Counted from the stretch's first letter, positions 1 through 6,432 are shown. The stretch: DNA of 10,194 bases from Desulfovibrionaceae bacterium (GCA_009778355.1 WRJY01000275.1:1-10194), one strand, 5' to 3'. A program made the numbers and translations. The notes: generated by a model not told the origin, from the letters alone.

Positions 1-203
1 CCGCCGTAATAACGGCGGCCGGGGTAGCCCTCGGCGTATTTGTTGGTCAGTTGCGAACCGGCGGCGGCCAGCACGGCGGGGCTGGCGTAGTTTTCGCTGG
101 CGATCAGCTCGATGTGCTCTTCCTGGCGCTGGTGCTCGGCCTGAATGGCGGCCCAAACGTCGGCATCGGCGGCGGCTATGGTGTAACGGGTACGGTCGAA
201 CAT
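1..203 (-). CDS. glyA: Serine hydroxymethyltransferase, N-terminal part (cut by window edge)
   Basis: SHMT is a cytosolic PLP enzyme that interconverts serine and glycine while loading one-carbon units on tetrahydrofolate. Only the first 67 codons are inside the window; the gene runs off the left edge. Seen: the start MFDRTRY, then the family's hallmark block HIELIASENYASPAVL at about residues 30-45, followed by GSQLTNKYAEGYPGRRYYGG at about 50-68, which matches the conserved N-terminal PLP-domain region of bacterial GlyA. The ATG at 201-203 (minus strand) has a good Shine-Dalgarno, AAGGACT (plus-strand 211-217), seven bases upstream. That site lies inside a potential hairpin described separately. 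The lytic transglycosylase gene lies upstream on the same strand but is separated by about 450 bp that include a repeat element, so co-transcription is doubtful. Identification is firm; the missing C-terminus cannot be judged. Confidence 0.96.
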   Translation of the reverse strand, partial: MFDRTRYTIAAADADVWAAIQAEHQRQEEHIELIASENYASPAVLAAAGSQLTNKYAEGYPGRRYYG

Positions 204-207
204 GAAT

Positions 208-256
208 GGCAGTCCTTGAAAAAGGTTTGATCCCGGTCGGAAGAACCAGGACTGCC
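208..256 (-). promoter_or_regulatory. Hairpin that can mask the glyA ribosome binding site
   Basis: A perfect 9-bp inverted repeat, GGCAGTCCT (208-216) and AGGACTGCC (248-256), brackets 31 bases just upstream of glyA. In the minus-strand mRNA the 3' arm contains most of the Shine-Dalgarno AAGGACT, so pairing would block ribosome entry. The sequence shows the pairing; a regulatory role is inference. I do not recognise a glycine, tetrahydrofolate or SAM riboswitch core here. Confidence 0.45.
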
Positions 257-300
257 CAGGCGAACGGCTATGAAAGAACTTGCGCTTCCCCGTGGTGGCC

Positions 301-331
301 CACGTCGGCGCCCCGCACGTCGAACGACGTG
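301..331. promoter_or_regulatory. Palindromic candidate operator upstream of glyA
   Basis: CACGTCGAACGACGTG at 316-331 is a perfect 7-bp inverted repeat around AA. A further direct copy of the half-site CACGTCG lies at 301-307. Three copies of one 7-mer in 31 bp, about 100-130 bp upstream of the glyA start, fit a binding site for a dimeric regulator. No regulator is identified, and no convincing -35/-10 pair for glyA was found nearby, so this stays a candidate. Confidence 0.35.
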
Positions 332-390
332 AGCAGCGCGCTTATCGCCAGTTGCGCAAGCCGGTAAGTTTAGCCGACCCGAGAGGCTCA

Positions 391-657
391 GAGCCTGTTC
401 AGTGTCTTTTCGCCGTCGCGCAGACACCTTTTCGGGATGGGATGCAAGGCGCGGCGCGCCGCTCATAGTGCATCCATGGGCAAGCGCCGCAACGCCGCAG
501 ACCGCCCGAAAAGGTGTCTGCCCGAAGGGTTGGGCCGAAATCGGGCGATTTGGCGACCAAGCCGTTTGCATGGGCAGTAGCCCATGCGGCGCGACTTGAC
601 CACCAACTCATCCCGATTGCGGCTCAACGCGATGGCGAAAAGACACTGAACAGGCTC
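391..657. mobile_element. MITE-like inverted-repeat element, copy 1 (267 bp)
   Basis: The ends are inverted repeats: 24 bp perfect (391-414 against 634-657), extending to 29 of 30 bp (391-420 against 628-657), both starting 5'-GAGCCTGTTC. A direct TCA flanks each side (388-390 and 658-660), as expected for a 3-bp target duplication. Inside is a second, perfect 16-bp inverted repeat, CAGACACCTTTTCGGG (421-436) and its complement (505-520), forming a long cruciform or hairpin, and a small hairpin GCATGGGC-AGTA-GCCCATGC (568-587). Reading frames inside are short and not protein-like, so the element is non-autonomous. GAG ends with TNA targets recall, from memory, the IS1031 group of IS5-family elements; that parentage is inference. 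The right-hand TCA doubles as the stop codon of the transglycosylase gene. A second copy lies at 6459-6653. Confidence 0.75.
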
Positions 658-1527
658 TCAGAACAACGTGGCGACCTTGACCTGGGGCGCCCCGCGGCGG
701 CTGCCGCTGGCCGGCGTGGCGGCAGAATCGGGCGCTGCAGCCGGATCGGGCACGGCGGCGGCGTTGGCGCGCAGTTCCGGCGCGTCATCGTCAGACGGCA
801 TCGCGTTGCCCTTGGCCACCCGCGTCAGCCGCGCGTACTCGGCCATCACCTTGTCGGCGTAGCCGCGGTCGGAAGGCAGGTTGGCGGCGCCCACGTACCA
901 CTTGAGTCCGGCTTCGATCGAGCCAGCGCGGGCAATGTACTCCCGCAGCACCTTCATGCCCACGCGCAGGTTGGTCTTGGGGTCGAAGGCGGCGTACTGG
1001 CCACCGAAATATTCGTATTTGTCCGAATGGATTTGCGTCATCACCTGCATCAGCCCCTGCGCGCCCACGTGACTTTGCGCGAACGGGTTGAAGCTCGATT
1101 CGATCGCCATCACGGCCAGCGCCAGCTTGGGGTCCACGCCGCTGGCGCGACCGACTTCATAGGCTTCGGCCACCAGGGCGGCCACCGGCTCGGGGGCCAC
1201 GCGGTATTTGCGGGCGATCCACAGGGCCACGGCGGCTTGCTCGGGCGGCAGGCTGCTGGGGTTGACCGCGGTGGCGCGCTGAATGGCGCCCGGCTCGGGC
1301 GCCATGCCCAGCGCCACCGCCTGACGGGAGGTCAGCCAGGAAGCCAAGCGCTCCTCGCCTTGCTGGCGCAAATCAGGACGAACCAGCAGCAGTGCCGCCG
1401 CCAGCAGCACCACCACGCCCACCAGGGCCAGACCGTTGTGGGTGATTTCAAAAAAGCCCTCCGCCACGTCACCGGCAAAGGTCTTGAAGCCGCCTCCCAC
1501 GGCGGCGAGGTATCCAGATGCTGTCAT
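658..1527 (-). CDS. Membrane-anchored lytic transglycosylase (SLT domain)
   Basis: Predicted to cleave the MurNAc-GlcNAc bond of peptidoglycan, leaving 1,6-anhydro ends, at the periplasmic face of the inner membrane. The 289-residue protein has one hydrophobic segment at about 32-49 (GLALVGVVVLLAAALLLV), so it is probably tethered rather than secreted. The SLT domain covers about 125-235: AIESSFNP with the likely catalytic Glu143, then GAQGLMQVM at 155-163 and the later Tyr-containing block KWYVGAANLP at 209-218. The C-terminal 50 residues are Ala/Pro/Asp-rich and probably disordered. The start at 1525-1527 is supported by AAGGAGT (plus-strand 1531-1537) immediately upstream. A sigma-70-like promoter lies at 1762-1791. 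The repeat element abuts its stop codon, so its 3' UTR is formed by that element. Family assignment is strong; which named Mlt/Slt it corresponds to is unclear. Confidence 0.93.
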   Translation of the reverse strand: MTASGYLAAVGGGFKTFAGDVAEGFFEITHNGLALVGVVVLLAAALLLVRPDLRQQGEERLASWLTSRQAVALGMAPEPGAIQRATAVNPSSLPPEQAAVALWIARKYRVAPEPVAALVAEAYEVGRASGVDPKLALAVMAIESSFNPFAQSHVGAQGLMQVMTQIHSDKYEYFGGQYAAFDPKTNLRVGMKVLREYIARAGSIEAGLKWYVGAANLPSDRGYADKVMAEYARLTRVAKGNAMPSDDDAPELRANAAAVPDPAAAPDSAATPASGSRRGAPQVKVATLF

Positions 1528-1537
1528 AGCACTCCTT

Positions 1538-1761
1538 GTCGTGGCGCATGGCGTGATCCTGAACGCCAGCCGAAAAGGGCAGGGGGCCCCACAGCGCCGG
1601 CTGTCCGCAGCCCTTGCGCATCCCGATGCCAGTTTGGCGGACCAGCCTTGCCAGCGCCCATGACGTCAGGCGCTCGACCCTGGCCCGCCGGCCTTTCGTG
1701 TCCTGCCGTAACGCGATTTGGCCGGGATCGGCAGCGACGCGAGCATTTCCGGGACGGACGC
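1538..1761. other. Leader region between transglycosylase gene and its promoter
   Basis: About 220 bases of GC-rich sequence without a credible gene. If the promoter at 1762-1791 is real, this is the 5' UTR of the transglycosylase mRNA. I see no recognisable riboswitch, tRNA or leader peptide with supporting features; overlapping open frames here have no start-site or composition support. Confidence 0.5.
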
Positions 1762-1791
1762 ATTCTAGATGGCGCCCTCATGCTTGGTCAA
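1762..1791 (-). promoter_or_regulatory. Sigma-70-like promoter for the lytic transglycosylase gene
   Basis: On the minus strand, TTGACC (1786-1791) is followed after 18 bases by TAGAAT (1762-1767). Both hexamers match the sigma-70 consensus at five of six positions. Predicted transcription starts near 1755, giving a leader of roughly 230 nt. Its -35 box overlaps that of the divergent DUF1287 promoter. Confidence 0.55.
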
Positions 1792-1813
1792 TACTAAAAA
1801 CTAGAAGTAAAAT
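1784..1813 (+). promoter_or_regulatory. Candidate promoter for the DUF1287 gene
   Basis: TTGGTC (1784-1789), 18 bases, then TAAAAT (1808-1813, five of six to TATAAT). The -35 is weak (three of six). It sits in the only AT-rich stretch nearby, 30 bp before the start codon of the downstream gene, which is why I favour it. Confidence 0.4.
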
Positions 1814-1822
1814 TCTATTTTT
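1796..1822. repeat. AT-rich imperfect inverted repeat in the divergent promoter region
   Basis: AAAAACTAGAA (1796-1806) pairs with TTCTATTTTT (1813-1822), with one bulged C and a 6-base centre. It covers the -10 of the plus-strand promoter. It may be an operator or simply a hairpin in the short leader; nothing in the sequence decides this. Confidence 0.4.
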
Positions 1823-1842
1823 ACATAAGAAAGTCAGCGCGC

Positions 1843-2481
1843 ATGATCCGCGCAAGCGCACGGTTCTGGCGTCATGCTTGGGCATGGGCGTTGCTGCTGC
1901 TGTCGGCGTGCCATGCCTCCATCAGTCAGGCCAGCCCCGCGCCAACGCGCCCGCCGGCGCAGGCTTATTCAGCGCAAAAATCAGTGGCGTTGGCGCGCGC
2001 GCAAATCGGCGTGACCGTGGCCTACGACCCCGCCTATACCGTCATTGCTTACCCGAACGGCGACGTGCCGGCGGACAAGGGCGTATGCACCGACGTGATT
2101 ATTCGCGCGCTGCGCGGGCAGGGCATCGACTTGCAACGCCTGGTGCACGAAGACATGCGCCGCGCGTTTGCGCGGTACCCCGCGCGCTGGGGGCTCAAGC
2201 GCCCTGATCCGAACATCGACCACCGGCGCGTGCCGAATCTCGAAACATTCATGCAGCGCCGAGGCAACGCCCTGCCCGTCAGTCAGAATCCACGCGACTA
2301 TGAAACCGGCGACTGGGTCACCTGGCGGCTGGGCAGCGAACAATTGCCGCATATCGGCATGGTGTCCGACCGGAGCGCGGCGGACGGCACGCCGCTGATC
2401 ATTCACAACATCGGGCGCGGAACGCAGGAAGAAAACATATTGTTCGCCTTCCCCATCGTTGGGCATTACCGCTGGCGCTGA
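1843..2481 (+). CDS. DUF1287 family lipoprotein (YijF-like)
   Basis: A 212-residue protein of the DUF1287 family (E. coli YijF is the familiar member, of similar length). The molecular function is not established to my knowledge. Residues 1-23 form a lipoprotein signal peptide: Arg-rich start, hydrophobic WAWALLLL, then lipobox LSAC with Cys23; residue +2 is His rather than Asp, so sorting to the outer membrane is expected. The family signature GVCTDVIIRALR at 80-91 places a conserved Cys82; His170 (LPHIGMV) and His188 (IIHNIGRGTQEE) follow, an order resembling papain-like/NlpC-P60 Cys-His enzymes. Calling these catalytic is inference. The ATG at 1843 follows the purine-rich AAGAAAG at 1827-1833. 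It is transcribed divergently from a peptidoglycan lytic enzyme, which fits an envelope role. Confidence 0.9.
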   Translation: MIRASARFWRHAWAWALLLLSACHASISQASPAPTRPPAQAYSAQKSVALARAQIGVTVAYDPAYTVIAYPNGDVPADKGVCTDVIIRALRGQGIDLQRLVHEDMRRAFARYPARWGLKRPDPNIDHRRVPNLETFMQRRGNALPVSQNPRDYETGDWVTWRLGSEQLPHIGMVSDRSAADGTPLIIHNIGRGTQEENILFAFPIVGHYRWR

Positions 2482-2552
2482 GTTTTTCGCCCGGCCAGCG
2501 TTCCGCGCCGCCGCATCGGCGACCGGCCAGGGCCTCCGAAAGAGCGCAAATC

Positions 2553-2570
2553 CGGGCGAAAATACGCCCG
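2553..2570. promoter_or_regulatory. GC-stem palindrome upstream of the DUF349 gene
   Basis: CGGGCG-AAAATA-CGCCCG is a perfect 6-bp inverted repeat around an AT-rich centre that itself resembles a -10 box. It lies about 50 bp before the DUF349 start codon. It could be an operator over a promoter or a leader hairpin; no good -35 is visible. Confidence 0.35.
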
Positions 2571-2618
2571 TCGCGCGCGCCAGCCCGGCGCGCCAGCCGT
2601 CCTTACAGTTCTTCAATA

Positions 2619-5600
2619 ATGTTTCCCTTCTCGCACGACTCCAAAGACCCGCAACCCGAGCCGCAGACCGCCAGCGCGCCCAAGGCCGCCGAGGCGCATC
2701 CGCTCGACGCGCTGACGGGCGGCGCGTTCTCCGCCGCCACTTCGGGCGAGCGCGCCCAGCGCGTGCGCGACTGGCTGGCCACGCAACCCAGCCAGGAGCA
2801 GATGCAGGAGGTCTTCAAGGAACTCTCGACCAAGGACAAAGGCGCTGCCAAGGCGCTGCGCGAACGGCTCGACGAGTTGCGCCGCGCCAAGAACCAGGAA
2901 ACCGTGGTCGCCGAATGGGAAGCCAAGGCGCAGGCGCTGCTGCAATCGGCGCGCCTGAACATCGCCGACACCCTGGCCTGGCAGCGTGACGCCGCCAAGG
3001 CCGGCGCGCCGCTGTCGCGCGAGCCGCTGGCCGGCCTGCGCGCGCGGCTGACGGCCCGCGTCGAACAGGTCGAGGACTTGCAGCAGCGCGTGATGGTGCA
3101 GCGCGAGGCCGCGATGCTGCTGGCCCAGCGCATCGAACTGCTGTCCACCAAGCCGCTGCTCGAAGCCGAGGCCCAGCAGCCCGGTCTGGACCAGGACGTG
3201 AGCCGCTGGCAGGCCCAGGCCAGCCAACTGCAAGCCGACCCGCAATGGCCCAGCGTGGACCTGCGCTACCCGCCGCAGATCGAGTCGGCGCAAACCCAGC
3301 TTGCCGCCGTGTGGGACGCCTTCAACGCCGCGCTGGCGCAGGCCCTGGCCGCGCGCGCCGACGCCAGCGCGCCGCTGCCGGCCCAGCCCGTGTGGGCCGA
3401 CGAACTGCGCGCCGCGCGCGATCACGCCAAGGTGCCCGCCGCCGCCGACAAGCCGGCCAGGCCCAAGGTGGACCCCGAACAGCGCGCCGCCGCGCAAAAG
3501 GCCATCGAAGCCGGCGTGATGCTGCTGGAACAGGCCGTGACCGCCGGCCACACCAAGAACATGCACAGCGCCACCAACGCGCTGCGCCAGTCGCTCAAAA
3601 CGCATGGCCGGCTGATCGACGACGCGCTGGAAGCGCGCGTGCACGCCGCCCTGGTCTCCGCTGGCGAACTGGAAGGCTGGCAGCGCTGGAGCGCCGACAA
3701 GGTGCGCGAGCAACTCCTGGCCCGCGCCGAGGCGCTGCTGGTCAAACGCAAGATCAAGGCCGCGGCTGGCGCGCCCGCGCAGCAAGACGTGGCCGGCCCG
3801 TCCGCGCCAGAACCCGTTGCTATCGAGCCCGCCGCCGATGCCGTCGGCGTGACCGAATCACTGCTTGCCGCTCCTGAAGAAACCCCTGCCGACAGCGCCA
3901 GCCAGGACAGCACGCCTGCCGCCGCCGATCAGCAACCCGCGGCGCCCGCGCCCGGCGATGCTCCTGCGCCCGCCACCGGCGACGCAGCCACCGATGCGTC
4001 ACCCGGCACAGTGCCCGACGCGCCTCAAACCGACGCCGACAGCGCCGAACCCGCCGCCCCGGCGCTCGAACCCGGCTACGAACTGATGCCCGCCATGGGC
4101 GGCCGCAAGCTGCAAGACACCATCCGCAAACTGCGCGAAGAATGGAAAACCGCCGACCAGGGCGGCGCGCCCAACCACGCACTGTGGAAGCGTTTCGACC
4201 GCGCCCTGAACGCCGCCCACAAGTTCGTTGACGAATGGATCGCCGGCGCGCGCGCCGAGGCCGCCGAGCACCGCGCCCAGCGCGAGGCGCTGATCGATGA
4301 AGTCAACGCCTGGGCCGTGCGCCACGCCAGCGCCGGCGAGGACGGCCAGCACGCGGACTGGAAAACCATCAACCGCCAGGTCCACCAGTTCTCCGAGCGT
4401 TGGCGCAATGCCGGCCACCTGTCCGAAAAGCAATTCGCCGAACTGCAACCGCGCTGGAAAGAAGCCATCCACGCCGCCGCCCTGCCGCTGGAAACCGCGC
4501 AAAAGCAAAACGCCGCGCGCCGCCAGGCGCTGATCGCCGAGGCCGAGGCGCTGGGCGCCGCGCCGCAGTTGCGCATCGACGCCGTCAGGGCCTTGCAGCA
4601 GCGCTGGCAAGCCGAGGCCCAGGCCGTGCCGCTGGAGCGCAAACACGAACAGAAACTGTGGGACGCCTTCCGCAAGCCGATCGACGAAGCCTTCAACCGC
4701 AAGAGCGCCGAACGCGAAAAGCAGCAGGCCAGCATGAGCGAGCACGACAAGGCCGTGCTCGAAGCCGCCAAGGCGCTGGAAGCGGCCAACGCCAGCGGCG
4801 ACGCACAGCAGATCCGCGCCGCCATGGCGCAACTCGAAGCCGCCACGCGCGGACAAAGCGCCGCGGCGCCGCAAGCCCAGCCAGCTCAAGCGCCGGCGTC
4901 AGCCGATGCAACGCCGCCAGCGCCTGACGACGCAGCCGGCGAAACGCCCGCCGCCGAGGACGGCGATGCGGCGGCAGCGGTGCCCGCGCCAGCCCCCAAG
5001 CCCGCCAAGCCCCTGATCGCCATGCGCGGCGACGACCGCCCCGGCGCCAAAAAAGCCGAACCGGCAGGCCGCCCCGCCGGCAAATTTGGCGATCGCCCCG
5101 GCAGCCGTCCTGGCGCGCCGCGTCCCGGCCCTGGCGGCGAGCGCAGCAGTCGCTTTGGCGGCGATCGCAACAACAGCCGTTTCGGCGACCGCCCGCCGCG
5201 CGAAGACCGTGGCCCGCGCCTGGGTGACGCCGCTTTCCGCGCCCAGCGCGACGCCGTCGAGAACGCCCAGGTCCAGTTGCGTAAACTGGCCGCGCAGGCG
5301 CACGGCGAAGCGCTGACGCAACTGCTCGGCGCCTGGCAACAGCGCCAGCCCGATCAGGTGCCCAGCGTGCAAGAACTGGGCCGCCGCGTCACGCCCGCCG
5401 TGCGCGCCGCGTGGGCGCAGGCCATCGGCGGCAGCGGCAGCCCGGCAAGCAAGGCCAGCGAAGCCCTGCTGCGGCTGGAAATGGCCGCCGAATTGCCCAC
5501 CCCCGCCGAACACCTGGACGCCCGCCGCGCCCTGCAACTGCAATTGCTCACGCGCCGCAACGACCCCGCGCCCGCCCAAACCTGGGGCCAGGACGCGGCA

Positions 5601-5678
5601 GCCGTGCTGGCCACCCCGCACGACCAGGCCAGCGCGCGCCGGCTGCAAAACGCACTCAAGGCGCTGCTGGGCCATTGA
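2619..5678 (+). CDS. DUF349 domain protein, 1019 residues
   Basis: A large, probably cytoplasmic protein with no signal peptide or membrane segment. Its function is not known to me beyond the DUF349 family name. Residues about 10-240 are charged helical, probably coiled-coil. About 375-480 is an Ala/Pro/Asp-rich linker. Three helical repeats of DUF349 type follow at about 495-565 (KLREEWKTADQGG...WKRFDRAL), 579-650 (HQFSERWRNAGHLS...LQPRWKEAI) and 653-720 (RALQQRWQAEAQAVP...LWDAFRKPIDEAF), each with the characteristic W-x(n)-G/A-x-W/F-x-x-F spacing. Another Ala/Pro linker (about 745-803) leads to an Arg/Gly-rich tract at about 804-872 with repeated FGDRPG/RFGGDR units. A helical C-terminal domain (about 870-1019) ends the protein. 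The start ATG at 2619 has no clear Shine-Dalgarno, so initiation could differ slightly. Low-complexity GC-rich sequence also produces long false frames on the other strand. Confidence 0.9.
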   Translation: MFPFSHDSKDPQPEPQTASAPKAAEAHPLDALTGGAFSAATSGERAQRVRDWLATQPSQEQMQEVFKELSTKDKGAAKALRERLDELRRAKNQETVVAEWEAKAQALLQSARLNIADTLAWQRDAAKAGAPLSREPLAGLRARLTARVEQVEDLQQRVMVQREAAMLLAQRIELLSTKPLLEAEAQQPGLDQDVSRWQAQASQLQADPQWPSVDLRYPPQIESAQTQLAAVWDAFNAALAQALAARADASAPLPAQPVWADELRAARDHAKVPAAADKPARPKVDPEQRAAAQKAIEAGVMLLEQAVTAGHTKNMHSATNALRQSLKTHGRLIDDALEARVHAALVSAGELEGWQRWSADKVREQLLARAEALLVKRKIKAAAGAPAQQDVAGPSAPEPVAIEPAADAVGVTESLLAAPEETPADSASQDSTPAAADQQPAAPAPGDAPAPATGDAATDASPGTVPDAPQTDADSAEPAAPALEPGYELMPAMGGRKLQDTIRKLREEWKTADQGGAPNHALWKRFDRALNAAHKFVDEWIAGARAEAAEHRAQREALIDEVNAWAVRHASAGEDGQHADWKTINRQVHQFSERWRNAGHLSEKQFAELQPRWKEAIHAAALPLETAQKQNAARRQALIAEAEALGAAPQLRIDAVRALQQRWQAEAQAVPLERKHEQKLWDAFRKPIDEAFNRKSAEREKQQASMSEHDKAVLEAAKALEAANASGDAQQIRAAMAQLEAATRGQSAAAPQAQPAQAPASADATPPAPDDAAGETPAAEDGDAAAAVPAPAPKPAKPLIAMRGDDRPGAKKAEPAGRPAGKFGDRPGSRPGAPRPGPGGERSSRFGGDRNNSRFGDRPPREDRGPRLGDAAFRAQRDAVENAQVQLRKLAAQAHGEALTQLLGAWQQRQPDQVPSVQELGRRVTPAVRAAWAQAIGGSGSPASKASEALLRLEMAAELPTPAEHLDARRALQLQLLTRRNDPAPAQTWGQDAAAVLATPHDQASARRLQNALKALLGH

Positions 5679-5730
5679 GCGTTCCGGCTGGCTGCTCACG
5701 CTTGCCAGCGGTGGCGTTGTGCTTAGACTT

Positions 5731-5748
5731 CAATGGATCACACCATTG
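5731..5748. promoter_or_regulatory. Inverted repeat in the uspA leader
   Basis: CAATGG-ATCACA-CCATTG is a perfect 6-bp inverted repeat that ends six bases before the Shine-Dalgarno AAGGA (5754-5758) of the UspA gene. It could be an operator or a small leader hairpin. No associated promoter pair is convincing. Confidence 0.35.
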
Positions 5749-5764
5749 TTCGCAAGGAAATCGC

Positions 5765-6187
5765 ATGAAGACCCTGCTGGCCGTCGATGGCAGCCTGTAC
5801 ACCAGGAAGATGCTGGCCTACCTGAGCACGCATCTGGAAATGTTTTCCGACAACCACCAGTTCACCCTGCTGTCGGTGCAAGACCCGCTGCCGCCACGGG
5901 CGCGCGCCGCCGTCGGCAAGGAAGCGGCGGACGCCTACTACCTGGAAGAATCGGCCAAGGCGCTGGAGCCGGCGCTCAAGTTTCTGGCGCGCCACCACAT
6001 CAAGGCCAAGGGCATGACCAAAATCGGCAACGCTGGCGAGGTAATCGCCAAAACCGCGGCCAGCGGCCACTTCGACCTGGTCATCATGGGCTCGCACGGT
6101 CACGGCGCGCTGCGCAACCTGGTAATGGGATCGGTCGCCGCCAAGGTGCTGGCGCAGTGCAAGACCCCGGTGCTGCTGGTGCGCTGA
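5765..6187 (+). CDS. Universal stress protein, UspA family (ATP-binding type)
   Basis: A 140-residue cytoplasmic protein of normal single-domain Usp length, from the family induced by starvation and other stress. The start MKTLLAVDGS is the usual first beta strand with the Asp8 that contacts nucleotide. The C-terminal half carries DLVIMGSHGHGALRNLVMGS: Gly109-x2-Gly112-x9-Gly122-Ser123, the G-2X-G-9X-G(S/T) motif of ATP-binding Usp proteins. It ends in the expected strand TPVLLVR. The ATG at 5765 follows AAGGA with six bases spacing. It lies 86 bp after the DUF349 gene on the same strand, so readthrough is possible. The next genes are convergent, with a repeat-rich spacer between. The partner or regulated process cannot be told from the sequence. 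Confidence 0.95.
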   Translation: MKTLLAVDGSLYTRKMLAYLSTHLEMFSDNHQFTLLSVQDPLPPRARAAVGKEAADAYYLEESAKALEPALKFLARHHIKAKGMTKIGNAGEVIAKTAASGHFDLVIMGSHGHGALRNLVMGSVAAKVLAQCKTPVLLVR

Positions 6188-6218
6188 CCTTGCAACAAAC
6201 GCCCATCGGCGTCAGCGC
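6181..6218 (+). terminator. Hairpins at the 3' end of uspA
   Basis: GCGCTGAC (6181-6188, including the stop codon) pairs perfectly with GTCAGCGC (6211-6218). A nested alternative, ACGCC-CATC-GGCGT, spans 6199-6212. No T-run follows, so this is not a classical intrinsic terminator; it may stabilise the mRNA 3' end or act with Rho. Confidence 0.3.
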
Positions 6219-6266
6219 CCATTCAACTGGCGGAAACAGTTGATTGTCCATCACAAGGTTCAAACC

Positions 6267-6283
6267 ACCGGCTTTGAGCCGGT
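6267..6283 (+). mobile_element. Left-end hairpin of an IS200/IS605-family remnant
   Basis: ACCGGCT-TTG-AGCCGGT is a perfect 7-bp, 3-base-loop hairpin 40 bp ahead of a truncated tnpA start. IS200/IS605 elements carry subterminal hairpins recognised by TnpA as single-stranded DNA, and position and size fit. The exact cleavage site and outer boundary are not determinable; the remnant probably begins somewhere in 6240-6266. Confidence 0.6.
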
Positions 6284-6322
6284 CAACTTTAGCTTCGAGA
6301 TAGGGGCGTAGAGTGAAAGGTC

Positions 6323-6421
6323 ATGGACCACAGATACGGCAGCCACACGGTCTACCAGATTGAGTACCACTTCGTGTGGGTGACGAGGTACCGCTACAAG
6401 GTGCTGACGGTGGAGGTAAGG
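6323..6421 (+). pseudogene. tnpA: Truncated IS200/IS605 transposase TnpA (first ~33 codons)
   Basis: Translation from the ATG at 6323 gives MDHRYGSHTVYQIEYHFVWV then TRYRYKVLTVEVR, the typical opening of Y1 (HUH) transposases of the IS200/IS605 family, which move as single-stranded circles. After about codon 33 the similarity stops and the frame continues into unrelated sequence, ending at a TGA at 6482-6484. The HUH metal-binding motif and the catalytic tyrosine are absent, so the gene is dead. AAAGG just upstream is a plausible ribosome binding site. The breakpoint, near 6415-6425, lies close to the second copy of the MITE-like repeat, suggesting a deletion or rearrangement between the two elements. 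Family identification is strong despite the short fragment. Confidence 0.75.
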
Positions 6422-6432
6422 CAGATGGGCCA

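Noticed and set aside
399..611. Small frames in the repeat, and similar frames in 6321-6776, sharing peptides such as SRKGVC
   Set aside because: The shared peptides come from translating the inverted-repeat arms; no ribosome binding site, and the frame is not kept between copies.
514..1797. 427-codon plus-strand frame across the transglycosylase gene
   Set aside because: It lies antisense to a gene with clear SLT motifs and starts inside the repeat element; its His/Arg/Gly-rich composition is typical of a GC-driven shadow frame.
2613..3785. 390-codon minus-strand frame inside the DUF349 gene
   Set aside because: Antisense to a protein with recognisable helical repeats; Leu/Gly/Gln/Arg/His-rich composition without any known motif.
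5679..5716. GCTGGC / GCCAGC stem after the DUF349 gene as a terminator
   Set aside because: Six pairs with an 11-base loop and no T-run; readthrough into uspA seems as likely.
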